A stretch of 64,000 nt of DNA from Planosporangium thailandense. Lineage in GTDB: Bacteria > Actinomycetota > Actinomycetes > Mycobacteriales > Micromonosporaceae. Below, one piece after another: positions 7,548 through 16,097 of this stretch (the first letter of the stretch is position 1; the number at the start of each line of letters is the position of its first letter). The position numbers and the translations under genes are program-made. Below the pieces are notes generated by a model. It saw nothing but the letters and a program-made list of their open reading frames with translations, made no database searches and had not been told where the DNA came from. The stretch is taken from positions 372,001-436,000 of the forward strand of contig NZ_JAATVY010000001.1 of assembly GCF_011947195.1 (NCBI RefSeq), given 5' to 3'.

Positions 7548-8967
7548 CGCGCCCGTCCGCGGCGGCCTGGATCAGCTTCCAGGTCGCCGCGGCGTGCCGC
7601 TCCTCGGTGGCCGGCGCCCCGACCGCCAGGCGCAGCACGTACCGGCCGCCGACCTTCGTGTGCGTCAGGTACGCCTGGCCGGTCGCGTTCACCGCCCGCA
7701 GCAGTTCCTCGTTCGGCGCGTCCGCGCCGCGCAGCCGGAAGCAGACCAGCGAGAACGGGTGCGGTGCGACGATCTCGAAGCGCCCGTCGGCGCGTACCCA
7801 CTCGGCGAAGCGCTGCGCGACCGTCACGCTCGAGCGGATGTGCGCGCGCAGCCCCTCGGCGCCGTACCAGCGCAGCACGAACCACAGCTTCAGCGCGCGG
7901 AACCGCCGGCCCAGCGGCACCTGCCAGTCGCGGTAGTCGATGACCTCGCCCGACTCGGTGGCGGCGTTGCGCAGGAACTCCGGCAGCACGGTGAGGGCGC
8001 GCACCAGCTCGGCCCGGTCGGCGAGCCAGAACGCGTCGCAGTCGAAGCCGGTGAGCAGCCACTTGTGCGGGTCGAAGCAGTACGAGTCCGCGTACTCGAC
8101 GCCGGCGTGGCTCCAGCGCAGCTCAGGGCAGACGGCAGCCGCCCCGGCGTACGCGGCGTCGACGTGCAGCCAGACGCCGTACTCGCAACAGATCGCCCCG
8201 ATCTCCGGCAGTGGGTCGACCGCCGTGGTCGAGGTGGTGCCGATCGTGGCGACCACGAGCGCCGGGGTGCAGCCCGCCGCGCGGTCGGCGTCGAGGGCCG
8301 CGCGCAGGGCGTCCGGCCGCATCCGGTACTCGTCGTCGACCTCGACCGCGCGGACGTTCGCGTCGCCGGCGCCGGCGATCCGGGCGGCCTTCTCGATCGA
8401 GGAGTGCCCCTGCGTGGAGGTGTAGACCGTGTACCGCTGCCGGATGCCCGCGCGCCGCCACTCGCCGCCGCTCGCGCGGTGCAGGGCGGCCAGGGTCGCC
8501 ACGAGCGCCGCGGACGAGGCCGAGTCCTGGATGACCCCGCCACCGCCGGCCCGCGAGCGGAACGCCGGCGGCAGGTCGAGCAGGTCGGCCAGCCAGTCCA
8601 GCACCACCGTCTCGACCTCGGTCGCGGCCGGGCTCGACAACCACAGCATCCCCTGTACGCCCAGCCCGGCGCAGACCAGATCGCCGAGGACCGACGGGCC
8701 GGAGGTGTTGGCGGGGAAGTACCCGAAGAACGCCGGGTGCTGCCAGTGGGTCAGGCCGGGGGTGACCACCCGGTCGAGGTCGCCCAGGATCGCGGCGAAG
8801 TCGTCGCCGGTCTCCGGCGCCCGGTCGGGCATCCGCGCCGCGATCTCGCCGGGGCGCAGGTCGGGGCTGACCGGCACGGTTTCCAGGTTCGCCCAGTAGT
8901 TGGCGATCCAGTCCACCACCTCGTACCCGTAGCGGCGGAACTCGTCGGGGGTCATGTGTGTTGCCAC
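7531..8967 (-). CDS. Group II PLP-dependent aromatic amino acid decarboxylase
   Basis: The 478-residue protein follows the DOPA/tyrosine/tryptophan decarboxylase pattern: an N-terminal dimer arm, HPAFFGYFPANTS, the PLP-stacking histidine in YTSTQGHSSIEKA, HVDAAYAGAAAVCPE, and the Schiff-base lysine in FDPHKWLL. It decarboxylates an aromatic L-amino acid to the amine in the cytoplasm. Trp or Phe/Tyr/DOPA are all possible. The gene stands alone on the minus strand and its 3' end overlaps ssuC by 17 bp. RBS context at ATG 8967 is weak; an in-frame ATG four codons in (MTPDEF) is an alternative. Confidence 0.9.
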   Translation of the reverse strand: MATHMTPDEFRRYGYEVVDWIANYWANLETVPVSPDLRPGEIAARMPDRAPETGDDFAAILGDLDRVVTPGLTHWQHPAFFGYFPANTSGPSVLGDLVCAGLGVQGMLWLSSPAATEVETVVLDWLADLLDLPPAFRSRAGGGGVIQDSASSAALVATLAALHRASGGEWRRAGIRQRYTVYTSTQGHSSIEKAARIAGAGDANVRAVEVDDEYRMRPDALRAALDADRAAGCTPALVVATIGTTSTTAVDPLPEIGAICCEYGVWLHVDAAYAGAAAVCPELRWSHAGVEYADSYCFDPHKWLLTGFDCDAFWLADRAELVRALTVLPEFLRNAATESGEVIDYRDWQVPLGRRFRALKLWFVLRWYGAEGLRAHIRSSVTVAQRFAEWVRADGRFEIVAPHPFSLVCFRLRGADAPNEELLRAVNATGQAYLTHTKVGGRYVLRLAVGAPATEERHAAATWKLIQAAADGRVTGSR

Positions 8968-9073
8968 ACCACGACCCTAATTCTCGTCGATGATGTCGAG
9001 AGCGCCGGTGCCTGCTCCGACCTGTATGCGGAAAGCGCCGACAAGGGCGCTCGTGGAGAGTGAGGATCCGGAC

Positions 9074-9475
9074 GTGAAGTACATGCTGCTGATGCAGTTC
9101 AGCGCCGCCAACGCCGACTTCCCGGGTATCGACAGCTGGACACCGGAGGAGTTGGGGGCGCACATCGCGTTCATGCAGGAGGTGAACGCCACGCTCGCCG
9201 CGTCGGGTGAGCTGGTCGACGCCCAGGGGCTGGCGATGCCGGACCAGGCGCGGATCGTACGCGCCGGCCGTGACGGCGCGCCGGTGGTCACCGACGGTCC
9301 CTTCGCCGAGACCAAGGAGTTTCTGGCCGGCTACTGGATCGTCGACTGTGCCGGCCCCGAGCGGGCGGTCGAGATCGCCGCGCGGGTCTCGGCCGCACCC
9401 GGCCCCGGCGGCGCGCCGCTGAACATGCCGATCGAGGTGCGCCCGGTGGCGTCGGCGCCGTCCGAGGAGGGCTGA
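9074..9475 (+). CDS. YCII-related (DGPF domain) protein
   Basis: A 133-residue protein beginning VKYMLLMQFSAANAD with the DGPFAETKEFLAGYWIVD block that defines the DGPF/YCII family. These are small alpha/beta-barrel dimers, often encoded beside SigJ-like ECF sigma factors; no such sigma gene is adjacent here. Biochemical role unknown. GTG 9074 is chosen because the conserved YMLLM strand follows immediately; the longer frame upstream has no homology. Confidence 0.8.
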   Translation: MKYMLLMQFSAANADFPGIDSWTPEELGAHIAFMQEVNATLAASGELVDAQGLAMPDQARIVRAGRDGAPVVTDGPFAETKEFLAGYWIVDCAGPERAVEIAARVSAAPGPGGAPLNMPIEVRPVASAPSEEG

Positions 9476-9507
9476 CGCCGGCCGGGCACCCGGCATGATC
9501 GGCCTCG

Positions 9508-9558
9508 GGTCTGCGTTACCGAGGTCTCCCGGCCGCTGAGACCTCCGTGACGCAGACC
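9508..9558. repeat. 51-bp long-arm hairpin
   Basis: Arms GGTCTGCGT (9508-9516) and ACGCAGACC (9550-9558), and inside them GAGGTCTC (9521-9528) and GAGACCTC (9538-9545), form a nearly continuous 21-bp stem with one C-C mismatch, one wobble and a 9-base loop. It lies 32 bp after the YCII stop codon and could terminate that transcript, though the arms are longer than usual. Confidence 0.6.
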
Positions 9559-9630
9559 TCGCCAGAATCCCGATCAGGTCCAATGTGGACGCAATGGCAC
9601 GACGACCCCCGGTTAGGGCGGGCGCCGGTG

Positions 9631-9663
9631 GGTAGGCCCGACGCCGGCAGCGTCGGGCCTACC
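9631..9663. terminator. Perfect 14-bp hairpin upstream of the SRPBCC gene
   Basis: GGTAGGCCCGACGC (9631-9644) pairs perfectly with GCGTCGGGCCTACC (9650-9663) around a 5-base loop, ending 34 bp before the next start codon. It may be a second terminator or an attenuator-like leader hairpin. Confidence 0.45.
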
Positions 9664-9697
9664 GGCGACGGATCTCCTGACCGGGGGTGGTGCACCG

Positions 9698-10273
9698 GTG
9701 AACCTGCATCTTGGGCGTCGGATGGCGATGGGGGTGGCCGGCGCAGCCGTCGGCTATCTCGGCGTACGGGCCGTGCGCCTGATGGCGGCGGTGCGCGCGG
9801 GCGCGGAGATCGGCGTCCGCCGCCGCCCACCCGCTGTCACGATCCACCGGCCGCCGACCGAGGTGTACGCGTTCTGGCGCGACCTGCCCAATCTCGCCCG
9901 CACCCTCGGGCACGTGACGCGCGTCGACGAGGTCGACGACCGGCGCTCCCGGTGGGTTCTGGAGGGGATCGGTCCGGCCCGGGTCGAGTTCACCCTGGAG
10001 ATCGTCCGGGACGAGCCGCCCCGGCTCATCGAGTGGCGCGCCGGCGACGAGCTGCTGGCGCATCAGGGGCGGGTGGAGTTCACGCGGGCGCCCGGGAACC
10101 GCGGCACCGAGGTCCGGTTGCACGTGGCGGGCCCGCCCGGCGGCCGGATCGAGGATCTGCTGTACGGCGAGCTGCGGCGGGTCAAGCAGACGCTGGAGGG
10201 TGGTGAGGTCCTTGCGGTCGGCCGCCGGGACCTGCCGGCGCGGGTGCCCGCGGCGACGGGAGGCCGGGCGTGA
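9698..10273 (+). CDS. SRPBCC (START-like) family protein
   Basis: A 191-residue protein: an N-terminal hydrophobic Gly/Ala-rich segment (about residues 9-30), then an SRPBCC lipid/ligand-binding domain from VTIHRPPTEVYAFWRDLPNLARTLGHV to EVRLHVAG. The cyclase/dehydrase-like start IxxPxxxVYxFW is typical. The start at GTG 9698 follows GGGGGTGG; an internal ATG at 9722 is an alternative. It overlaps the downstream zinc dehydrogenase in GTGA form. The SRPBCC-dehydrogenase pair recurs in actinomycetes and suggests a joint stress or redox role that remains unassigned. Confidence 0.8.
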   Translation: MNLHLGRRMAMGVAGAAVGYLGVRAVRLMAAVRAGAEIGVRRRPPAVTIHRPPTEVYAFWRDLPNLARTLGHVTRVDEVDDRRSRWVLEGIGPARVEFTLEIVRDEPPRLIEWRAGDELLAHQGRVEFTRAPGNRGTEVRLHVAGPPGGRIEDLLYGELRRVKQTLEGGEVLAVGRRDLPARVPAATGGRA

Positions 10274-11445
10274 AGGCGCTGTGCTGGGAGGGGGTGGGCA
10301 GGGTCGCGGTGCGCACCGTGCCCGACCCCCGCATCGAGAACGATCGCGACGCCATCGTCCGGGTGACGGCGAGCAGTGTGTGCGGCTCCGATCTGCACCT
10401 CATCGACGGGTACGTGCCCGGGATGCGGGTGGGCGACGTGCTCGGCCACGAGTTCGTGGGGGAGGTGGTCGAGACCGGCCCGGAGGTGCGCACCCTCCAG
10501 GTCGGCGAACAGGTCGTCGTCGGGCCCACCATCGGCTGCGGCGGCTGCTGGTTCTGCGATACCGACCAGTGGGCGCTGTGCGACAACACCAACCCGGACC
10601 CGACGCTGCCGGAGCGGCTGTGGGGACAGTCACCGGCGGCCGCGCTGGGCTCGTCACAGGTGGCGGGCGGGTTGGCGGGCAGCCATGCCGAGTACGTCCG
10701 GGTGCCGTTCGCCGACTACGGGGCCTACCGGATACCGCTCGACCTCACGCCGGAGTCCGCGATCTACGCCTCCGACGCCGCGCCGACCGGCTGGATGGCG
10801 GCGGAGATGTGCGACATCCACGGCGGCGACATCGTCGCGGTGTGGGGAGCGGGCGCGGTCGGCCAGCTGGCGGCGCGGGCGGCCGCGGTGCTGGGCGCCG
10901 AACGGGTAGTCGTGATCGACCGGGTCACCGACCGCCTCGCCACCGCCCGCGACAACGTGGGAGTCGACACCCTCGACTACACCGGCGTCGACGTCCAGGA
11001 GGCGCTGCTCGAGCTGACCGCCGGTCGCGGGCCGGACGCGTGTATCGAGGCGGTCGGCATGGAGGCCGACGACGGCGTCGGCCCGGACGGACACGGCTGG
11101 GCCGGTCGCCTGCTGGGCGTGCGCCCCGAGCGGCCGACGGCGGTACGGGAAGCGATCCTGGCCTGCCGCAAGGGCGGCACGGTGGCGCTGTCCGGCGCGT
11201 TCGCCGGGCTGGCCGACGGGTTTCCGCTCGGCGCTCTCATGCACAAGGGCCTCACGCTGCGGTCCGGCCAGCAGCACGCGCAGAAGTACCTTCCGGTCGT
11301 GCTCGACCAGATGGCGCGGGGGGACATCCGGGCCGACTACCTGACCACCCACTCGATGCCGCTGTCGGAGGGGCCACGGGGCTACGACCTGTTCCGGCGC
11401 CGGGCCGACGGTTGCCTGCGCGTGATCTTCCGGCCGCAGGACTGA
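10270..11445 (+). CDS. Zinc-dependent alcohol dehydrogenase (formaldehyde dehydrogenase-like MDR)
   Basis: The 391-residue medium-chain dehydrogenase keeps the catalytic zinc ligands (SSVCGSDLHLIDGY, LGHEFVGEV) and the region of the structural zinc lobe (GPTIGCGGCWFCDTDQWALCDN). The Rossmann motif is VWGAGAVGQLAARAA. Insertions after the nucleotide-binding domain (DGVGPDGHGWAGRLLG) resemble glutathione-independent formaldehyde dehydrogenases. GTG 10270 overlaps the SRPBCC stop, so the two are co-translated. Substrate unknown. Confidence 0.88.
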   Translation: MKALCWEGVGRVAVRTVPDPRIENDRDAIVRVTASSVCGSDLHLIDGYVPGMRVGDVLGHEFVGEVVETGPEVRTLQVGEQVVVGPTIGCGGCWFCDTDQWALCDNTNPDPTLPERLWGQSPAAALGSSQVAGGLAGSHAEYVRVPFADYGAYRIPLDLTPESAIYASDAAPTGWMAAEMCDIHGGDIVAVWGAGAVGQLAARAAAVLGAERVVVIDRVTDRLATARDNVGVDTLDYTGVDVQEALLELTAGRGPDACIEAVGMEADDGVGPDGHGWAGRLLGVRPERPTAVREAILACRKGGTVALSGAFAGLADGFPLGALMHKGLTLRSGQQHAQKYLPVVLDQMARGDIRADYLTTHSMPLSEGPRGYDLFRRRADGCLRVIFRPQD

Positions 11446-11491
11446 CCGCGGCGCGACGCGCGGAGGCGGGGGGTCGCGTCCACGGGGCCGG

Positions 11492-11725
11492 TCAGGCGCG
11501 GGCGGTACCGGCGGCCGGGCCGGCGTCGCCGGGGTTCAGCAGCTCCGGTACCTGGCGCAGCGCCTCGGCGGCCTCGTCCTGGGTGTACTCGCCCTCGGGA
11601 AGACCGTCGATGACGGCGAGCTGGTCAGCGGGTAGGTCGGCGGTGACGGCACCTCGGTGGATCTCGTCACGGGACAGCCGCTCCTGCCCGTGGTACATGT
11701 GATCGAGGAACGCTTCCAGGTTCAT
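11492..11725 (-). CDS. Small DUF2795-like protein
   Basis: A 77-residue acidic protein, MNLEAFLDHMYHGQERLSRDEI, with the later pattern ADLPADQLAVIDGLPEGEYTQDEAAEALR. The 'ID-LP-xxEYxxxxEVxxAL' ending recalls DUF2795, a small helical domain common in actinomycetes. No signal or membrane segment. It is convergent with the dehydrogenase gene and its start is 110 bp from the divergent GT9 start. Function unknown. Confidence 0.6.
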   Translation of the reverse strand: MNLEAFLDHMYHGQERLSRDEIHRGAVTADLPADQLAVIDGLPEGEYTQDEAAEALRQVPELLNPGDAGPAAGTARA

Positions 11726-11834
11726 GGTTGCGGGCTACCCGGGAGAAAGAACGCGAAACGATCGGCGCGGTCCATGATCGAAAAGTCGCCGGAGGGCGGT
11801 TTACCGGGCCGGGAGCCTGGGTAACGCACGCGCC

Positions 11835-12962
11835 GTGCCAGCCTCGACCAGCCTCGATCTCGTCCCCGACGTCCGCAAGATAGTGGTGCTGCGCGCCAAC
11901 GCCCTCGGCGACTACATCTTCACCCTGCCCGCCCTGTACTCGTTGAAGGCCGCGTATCCCGACGCCGAGGTGACCCTGCTGGGTGCTCCGTGGCACACCC
12001 GGGTCCTATCCGGACGCCCGGGGCCGATCGACCACGTGGCCGTCGTTCCCGCCGTGCCGGGCGTACGCGACGGCGACAGCCCACCGGGTGAGCTCGACGC
12101 CTTCCGGCGCTGGGCGGCGGGGGAGGGGTTCGACCTCGCTCTACAGATGCACGGCGGGGGCAGGAACAGCAACCCGCTCGTCGGCCAGCTCGGCGCGCGC
12201 GTCACGGCGGGGCTGCGGGCCCCCGACGCGCCGCCGCTGGACCGCTGGATCCCGTACGTGTACTACCAGCCCGAGGTGTTCCGGATGCTCGAGGTGGTGG
12301 GCCTGGTCGGCGCCACCCCGGTGACGCACACCCCGGTCTTCGAGCTGACCGATTCCGACCGCGCGGAGTACCGCGCCGTACTGGGGGTGCCCGACCGGCC
12401 CAGGGTCGTGCTGCATCCCGGCGCGACCGATCCGCGTCGGCGGTGGCCGGCTGAGCGGTTCGCGGCCGTCGGGGACGCGCTGGCCGCAGCCGGCGCCGAG
12501 GTGCTCGTGACGGGGGTCGGCGCGGAGCGCGCGACCGTGGACGAGGTGTGCGCCCGGATGAGCCGTGACGCCCGCCCGGTCGTGGACGAGTTGACGATCC
12601 CGGGCCTCGCCGGGCTGCTGGCCGAGTCGGCGCTGCTGGTCTCCAACGACACCGGTCCGCTGCACCTGGCCGCGGCGGTCGGCACCCGTTCCGTGGGGCT
12701 GTTCTGGATCGGCAACATGATCAACGCAGCGCTGCCCGAGCGGTCCCGGCACCGCGCCCTGATCTCGTGGACGATCCACTGTCCCGAGTGCGGCGAGGAC
12801 TGTACGCGCGACATCTACCCGGCGCGTGCCGGCGGCGCGGGCTGCCGGCACACCCCGTCGTTCGTCGCCGACATCCCGGCCGTCGAGGTGGAGGCCGAGG
12901 TGCTGGAGCTGTTCGCGGCCTATCGCGCGGAGTCGGCGCCGGCCCCGGCCGGTAACCGGTGA
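11835..12962 (+). CDS. Glycosyltransferase family 9 (heptosyltransferase-like)
   Basis: The 375-residue protein has two Rossmann halves: VRKIVVLRANALGDYIFTLPALYSLKAAYPDAEVTLLG at the N-terminus, and VVLHPGATDPRRRWPAERFAAVGDALAAAGAEVLVTG plus SNDTGPLHLAAAVGTRSVGLF at the C-terminus, which is the GT9 donor-binding signature. GT9 enzymes move heptose-like sugars to cell-envelope or small-molecule acceptors. A Cys cluster near the C-terminus (HCPECGEDCTRD) might bind a metal. The GTG 11835 start lacks a clear ribosome site. The stop codon overlaps a LacI-type palindrome that belongs to the next gene's promoter region. Confidence 0.85.
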   Translation: MPASTSLDLVPDVRKIVVLRANALGDYIFTLPALYSLKAAYPDAEVTLLGAPWHTRVLSGRPGPIDHVAVVPAVPGVRDGDSPPGELDAFRRWAAGEGFDLALQMHGGGRNSNPLVGQLGARVTAGLRAPDAPPLDRWIPYVYYQPEVFRMLEVVGLVGATPVTHTPVFELTDSDRAEYRAVLGVPDRPRVVLHPGATDPRRRWPAERFAAVGDALAAAGAEVLVTGVGAERATVDEVCARMSRDARPVVDELTIPGLAGLLAESALLVSNDTGPLHLAAAVGTRSVGLFWIGNMINAALPERSRHRALISWTIHCPECGEDCTRDIYPARAGGAGCRHTPSFVADIPAVEVEAEVLELFAAYRAESAPAPAGNR

Positions 12963-12970
12963 AGCGCTTC
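12961..12970 (+). promoter_or_regulatory. GAAGCGCTTC palindrome before the GH3 gene
   Basis: A perfect 10-bp palindrome of the LacI-family operator type overlaps the end of the GT9 gene, 112 bp before the GH3 start. TTGACT follows at 12996. A sugar-responsive LacI-type repressor is the inference. Confidence 0.35.
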
Positions 12971-13082
12971 GTGCTACCACTGACTGGAAAGTTTGTTGAC
13001 TATTCGGGTCCGGTGATGTGAGCATTTCCAGGAACGCGGAGCGCCGCGAGTGCTCCCACCGGATCTCGGGGGTACGCCAGCC

Positions 13083-14648
13083 ATGCCTGGTCAGCGCAGC
13101 GACCATCTGCTCAGGCTCGCCGACGCCGTGCTGCAGCCGGGCTTCGTCGGGACCACGCCGCCCACCTGGCTGCGCCGCCGGCTGGCCGCCGGCCTGGGCG
13201 GAGTCGTCCTGTTCAGCCGCAACATCGTGGAGCCGGCCCAGGTCGCGGCGCTGACCGCTGCCCTGCGGGCGGAGAACCCGGACGTCATCGTCGCGGTCGA
13301 CGAGGAGGCCGGCGACGTCACCCGCCTGGAGTCGCGTACCGGCAGCACGCGGCCCGGCAACCTGGCGCTCGGAGCCGTCGACGACGTCCGGCTGACCGAG
13401 GCGGTCGCCCGCGAGCTCGGGCAGGAGCTGGCCGCCACCGGGATCACCCTCAACTACGCCCCGGACGCCGACGTCAACTCCAACGCCGACAACCCGGTGA
13501 TCGGGGCGCGCGCCTTCGGCTCGGAGCCCGACCTGGTCGCCCGGCACACCGCGGCCTGGGTGCGCGGCCTGCAGTCGGCGGGGGTCGCCGCCTGCGCCAA
13601 GCACTTTCCGGGCCACGGCAACACCACCGTCGACTCCCATTACGCCGCGCCGGTGATCGGCGCGACCCGCGACGAGCTGTTCTCCTGTGAGCTGGTGCCC
13701 TTCCGGGCCGCCGTCGCCGCCGGTGTCCAGGCGATCATGAGCGCTCACCTGCTGGTCCCCGCGATCGACCCCGACGCGCCGGCGACGCTGAGCCGCCGGC
13801 TGCTGACCGACCTGCTCCGCGGCGAGCTGGGCTTCGAGGGCCTGATCGTCACCGACGGCATCGAGATGGGTGCCGTCCGGCTGGCGTACGGGCTGACCGG
13901 GGCCACCGTACGCGCGCTGGCCGCCGGCGCGGACGCGATCTGCGTGGGTGGCGAGATGGCCGACGAGGAGACCGCCATCGCGCTGCGCGACGCGATCGTC
14001 GACGCCGTGACCTCCGGCGCGCTGCCCGAGCAGCGCCTGGTCGACGCGGCCGACCGGGTGCGCCGGGTCGCCGGCTGGATCCGGGCCGGGCAGGTTCGGC
14101 CGGACAGCAACGGCAACGGCACTGCCACCGGCAACGGCAACGGCACTGGCACTGACAACGGAAACGGCAACGGGCGCGGCGTGTCCGTCGGGCTCGCGGC
14201 CGCCCGCCGGGCGGTGCGGGTCACCGTCGACGGCGCCGACCACCGGCTGCCCTTGGCCGGACCGCCGCACGTGGTGGAGTTCGCCCCCGTCGGCAACCTG
14301 GCGATCGGTCCGGACACGCCCTGGGGCGTGGCCGAACCGCTCGGCAGCCTGTTACCGGGCACGACCGTGGTCCGGGTCACGGCCGGCGACCTCGCCGACC
14401 CGGGAAGCCTGCGCCGGGTGGCCCTCGATCCGGCTGTTGGCCGGCCACTGGTCCTCGTCGTGCGCGACGCCCACCGCCACGACTGGATGGCGCGGGCGCT
14501 GCGGACCCTGCTCGCCGCCCGGCCCGACGCGGTCGTGGTGGAGATGGGCGTGCCGGCGGTCCGCTCCGGTCAGGTCTACCTCGCCACCTACGGCGCGAGC
14601 CGGGCCAACGGCATGGCGGCGGCCGAGGTGCTGGCCGGTCGCGGCTGA
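13083..14648 (+). CDS. Glycoside hydrolase family 3, beta-N-acetylhexosaminidase-like
   Basis: The 521-residue protein carries the NagZ-type motif KHFPGHGNTTVDSH near residues 172-185, whose His acts with Asp as acid/base, and the nucleophile Asp in VTDGIEMGA near residue 257. It should release N-acetylglucosamine from muropeptides or chito-oligosaccharides. There is no signal peptide, suggesting a cytoplasmic role in peptidoglycan recycling. After the barrel comes an Asn-Gly-Thr low-complexity linker (about residues 341-365) and a C-terminal domain of about 150 residues. ATG 13083 is chosen over an upstream frame start because homology begins directly after it. Confidence 0.88.
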   Translation: MPGQRSDHLLRLADAVLQPGFVGTTPPTWLRRRLAAGLGGVVLFSRNIVEPAQVAALTAALRAENPDVIVAVDEEAGDVTRLESRTGSTRPGNLALGAVDDVRLTEAVARELGQELAATGITLNYAPDADVNSNADNPVIGARAFGSEPDLVARHTAAWVRGLQSAGVAACAKHFPGHGNTTVDSHYAAPVIGATRDELFSCELVPFRAAVAAGVQAIMSAHLLVPAIDPDAPATLSRRLLTDLLRGELGFEGLIVTDGIEMGAVRLAYGLTGATVRALAAGADAICVGGEMADEETAIALRDAIVDAVTSGALPEQRLVDAADRVRRVAGWIRAGQVRPDSNGNGTATGNGNGTGTDNGNGNGRGVSVGLAAARRAVRVTVDGADHRLPLAGPPHVVEFAPVGNLAIGPDTPWGVAEPLGSLLPGTTVVRVTAGDLADPGSLRRVALDPAVGRPLVLVVRDAHRHDWMARALRTLLAARPDAVVVEMGVPAVRSGQVYLATYGASRANGMAAAEVLAGRG

Positions 14649-14668
14649 CCGGTCGGGTCGGGCGCGGC

Positions 14669-15229
14669 TCAGCCGGCGCGCGCGGCCAGAACGGCTTCGA
14701 TGAGCTGGGTACGCGCCCGCGCGACCCGGGAGCGGATCGTGCCCACCGGCACCTGCTCGATGTCGGCGGTCTCCTCGTAGGACAGGCCGATCACCTGGGT
14801 GAGCACGAACGCGCTGCGCCGGTCGTCGGGCAGCGACCGGAGCAGGTCGCCGGCGGCGAGCGCGCCGGCCTGGTCGGGGACGTGGGTCGGGTGGGGCTGG
14901 GCGGCGAGCCGGTCGTCGAGGCGTCGGAGCCGCGTCAGGGAGCGGATGTGGTCGGCGCAGGCCCGGCGCGCGATCCCCAGCAGCCAGGTACGCGCGGTGG
15001 AACGCCCTTCGAAGTCCGGAAGCGCCCGGAACGCCCGCAGATAGGTTTCCTGCGTCAGGTCGTCGGCGGCCTCCCGGTCGACCAGTGCGGCGACGAACCG
15101 CCAGATCTCCGCCTGGGTCGTGCGCACGAACGCGCCCGCGGCCGCGTCGTCGCCATCGCGAGCAGCCAGCAACGACCGGGTGGCGGGGTCGAGGTACCCG
15201 CCTGTCTCGGTGGCTTGCGTGGCGCTCAC
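14669..15229 (-). CDS. ECF-type RNA polymerase sigma factor
   Basis: The 186-residue protein has region 2 (EIWRFVAALVDREAADDLTQETYLRAFRALPDFEGRSTARTWLLGIARRACADHIR) and region 4 (LRSLPDDRRSAFVLTQVIGLSYEETADIEQVPVGTIRSRVARARTQL), without regions 1 and 3, so it is a group 4 sigma factor. The gene opposite encodes a zf-HC2 anti-sigma factor with membrane segments, whose start lies 83 bp away, so the pair is divergent rather than co-transcribed. SigC-like ECF factors are the closest pattern I recognise. It is convergent with the GH3 gene. Confidence 0.92.
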   Translation of the reverse strand: MSATQATETGGYLDPATRSLLAARDGDDAAAGAFVRTTQAEIWRFVAALVDREAADDLTQETYLRAFRALPDFEGRSTARTWLLGIARRACADHIRSLTRLRRLDDRLAAQPHPTHVPDQAGALAAGDLLRSLPDDRRSAFVLTQVIGLSYEETADIEQVPVGTIRSRVARARTQLIEAVLAARAG

Positions 15230-15311
15230 GCCGACCGACTGTACGTGGATCCACCCCTGCTCAGCAGCCCCGCGCGGGAACTTTCCGATTCGCGCAGGCG
15301 ACTACCCCGTC

Positions 15312-16031
15312 ATGGCAGCCCATTCCGCCCTCAGCTGTGACCAGGCCCGCCTGGCCCTGTCCGCACGACTCGACGGCGAACCGCTCGGCGTACCGGCCGA
15401 CCACCTGGGCTCGCACCTCGATGTCTGCCGCGCCTGCGGCGAGTGGCTCAGCCGGGCGGAGCAGGTGACCCGCCTGGTGCGCGTGCAGCCGGCCCGGGTG
15501 CCGGATCTCACCGACGCGATCCTCGCCGCGATCGTGACCGATCGGGCCGAGCGGGCGGAGCAGGCCACCGCCCGGCCCGCGCCGCGCGCCGGGGCCCGGC
15601 CGCGCGCCGTGGCGGGTCCCCGGCGGCCGGCGCTGGCCCGCGTGCTCCAGGCCGGCATCGCCGCGGTTGCCGCCATGCAACTGCTGGAGGTCATGCCGAT
15701 CATGCTGGGCATCGGCGCGAACGGGCACGCCAGCCACGAGGCCGGTGCCTTCGCGGCGGCGGTCGCGGCGGCCTTCCTGCTCGCCGCCTTCCAGCCGCGG
15801 CTCGCGCGGGCCTACACGCCGATCGCGGTGGTGCTCGCCATCTGCCTGACCGCCACCAGCGGCCTGGACATCGGCGAGCACCGGGTGACGGCCCTACACG
15901 AGATCGGCGGCCACTTCGGCACGGTCATCCAGGCATTCCTGATCTTCGCGCTGGGTCGGCTGTACGCCTCGCCTGCGGATTCCCGGTCCGACCGGTCGAG
16001 CGCATCCGATCCGGCCCGGCTCGTCGCATAG
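15312..16031 (+). CDS. Zinc-finger (zf-HC2) anti-sigma factor, membrane protein
   Basis: The 239-residue protein has a ZAS-type motif at its start: C9, H35-x3-C39-x2-C42. A proline/alanine/arginine-rich linker (about 85-110) is followed by roughly four membrane helices (AGIAAVAAMQLLEVMPIML, AGAFAAAVAAAFLLAAF, YTPIAVVLAICLTA, VIQAFLIFALGRLY). It should bind and hold the divergently encoded ECF sigma factor at the membrane. GGGAAC at 15276-15281 lies upstream and resembles an ECF -35 element, but I cannot find a convincing -10. Confidence 0.85.
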   Translation: MAAHSALSCDQARLALSARLDGEPLGVPADHLGSHLDVCRACGEWLSRAEQVTRLVRVQPARVPDLTDAILAAIVTDRAERAEQATARPAPRAGARPRAVAGPRRPALARVLQAGIAAVAAMQLLEVMPIMLGIGANGHASHEAGAFAAAVAAAFLLAAFQPRLARAYTPIAVVLAICLTATSGLDIGEHRVTALHEIGGHFGTVIQAFLIFALGRLYASPADSRSDRSSASDPARLVA

Positions 16032-16097
16032 GACGGCGCTCACGTATTCGTGCCGGGTAGGCCCGCCGAACCTGTTGATCTTCTAGGCTCGGTACCC

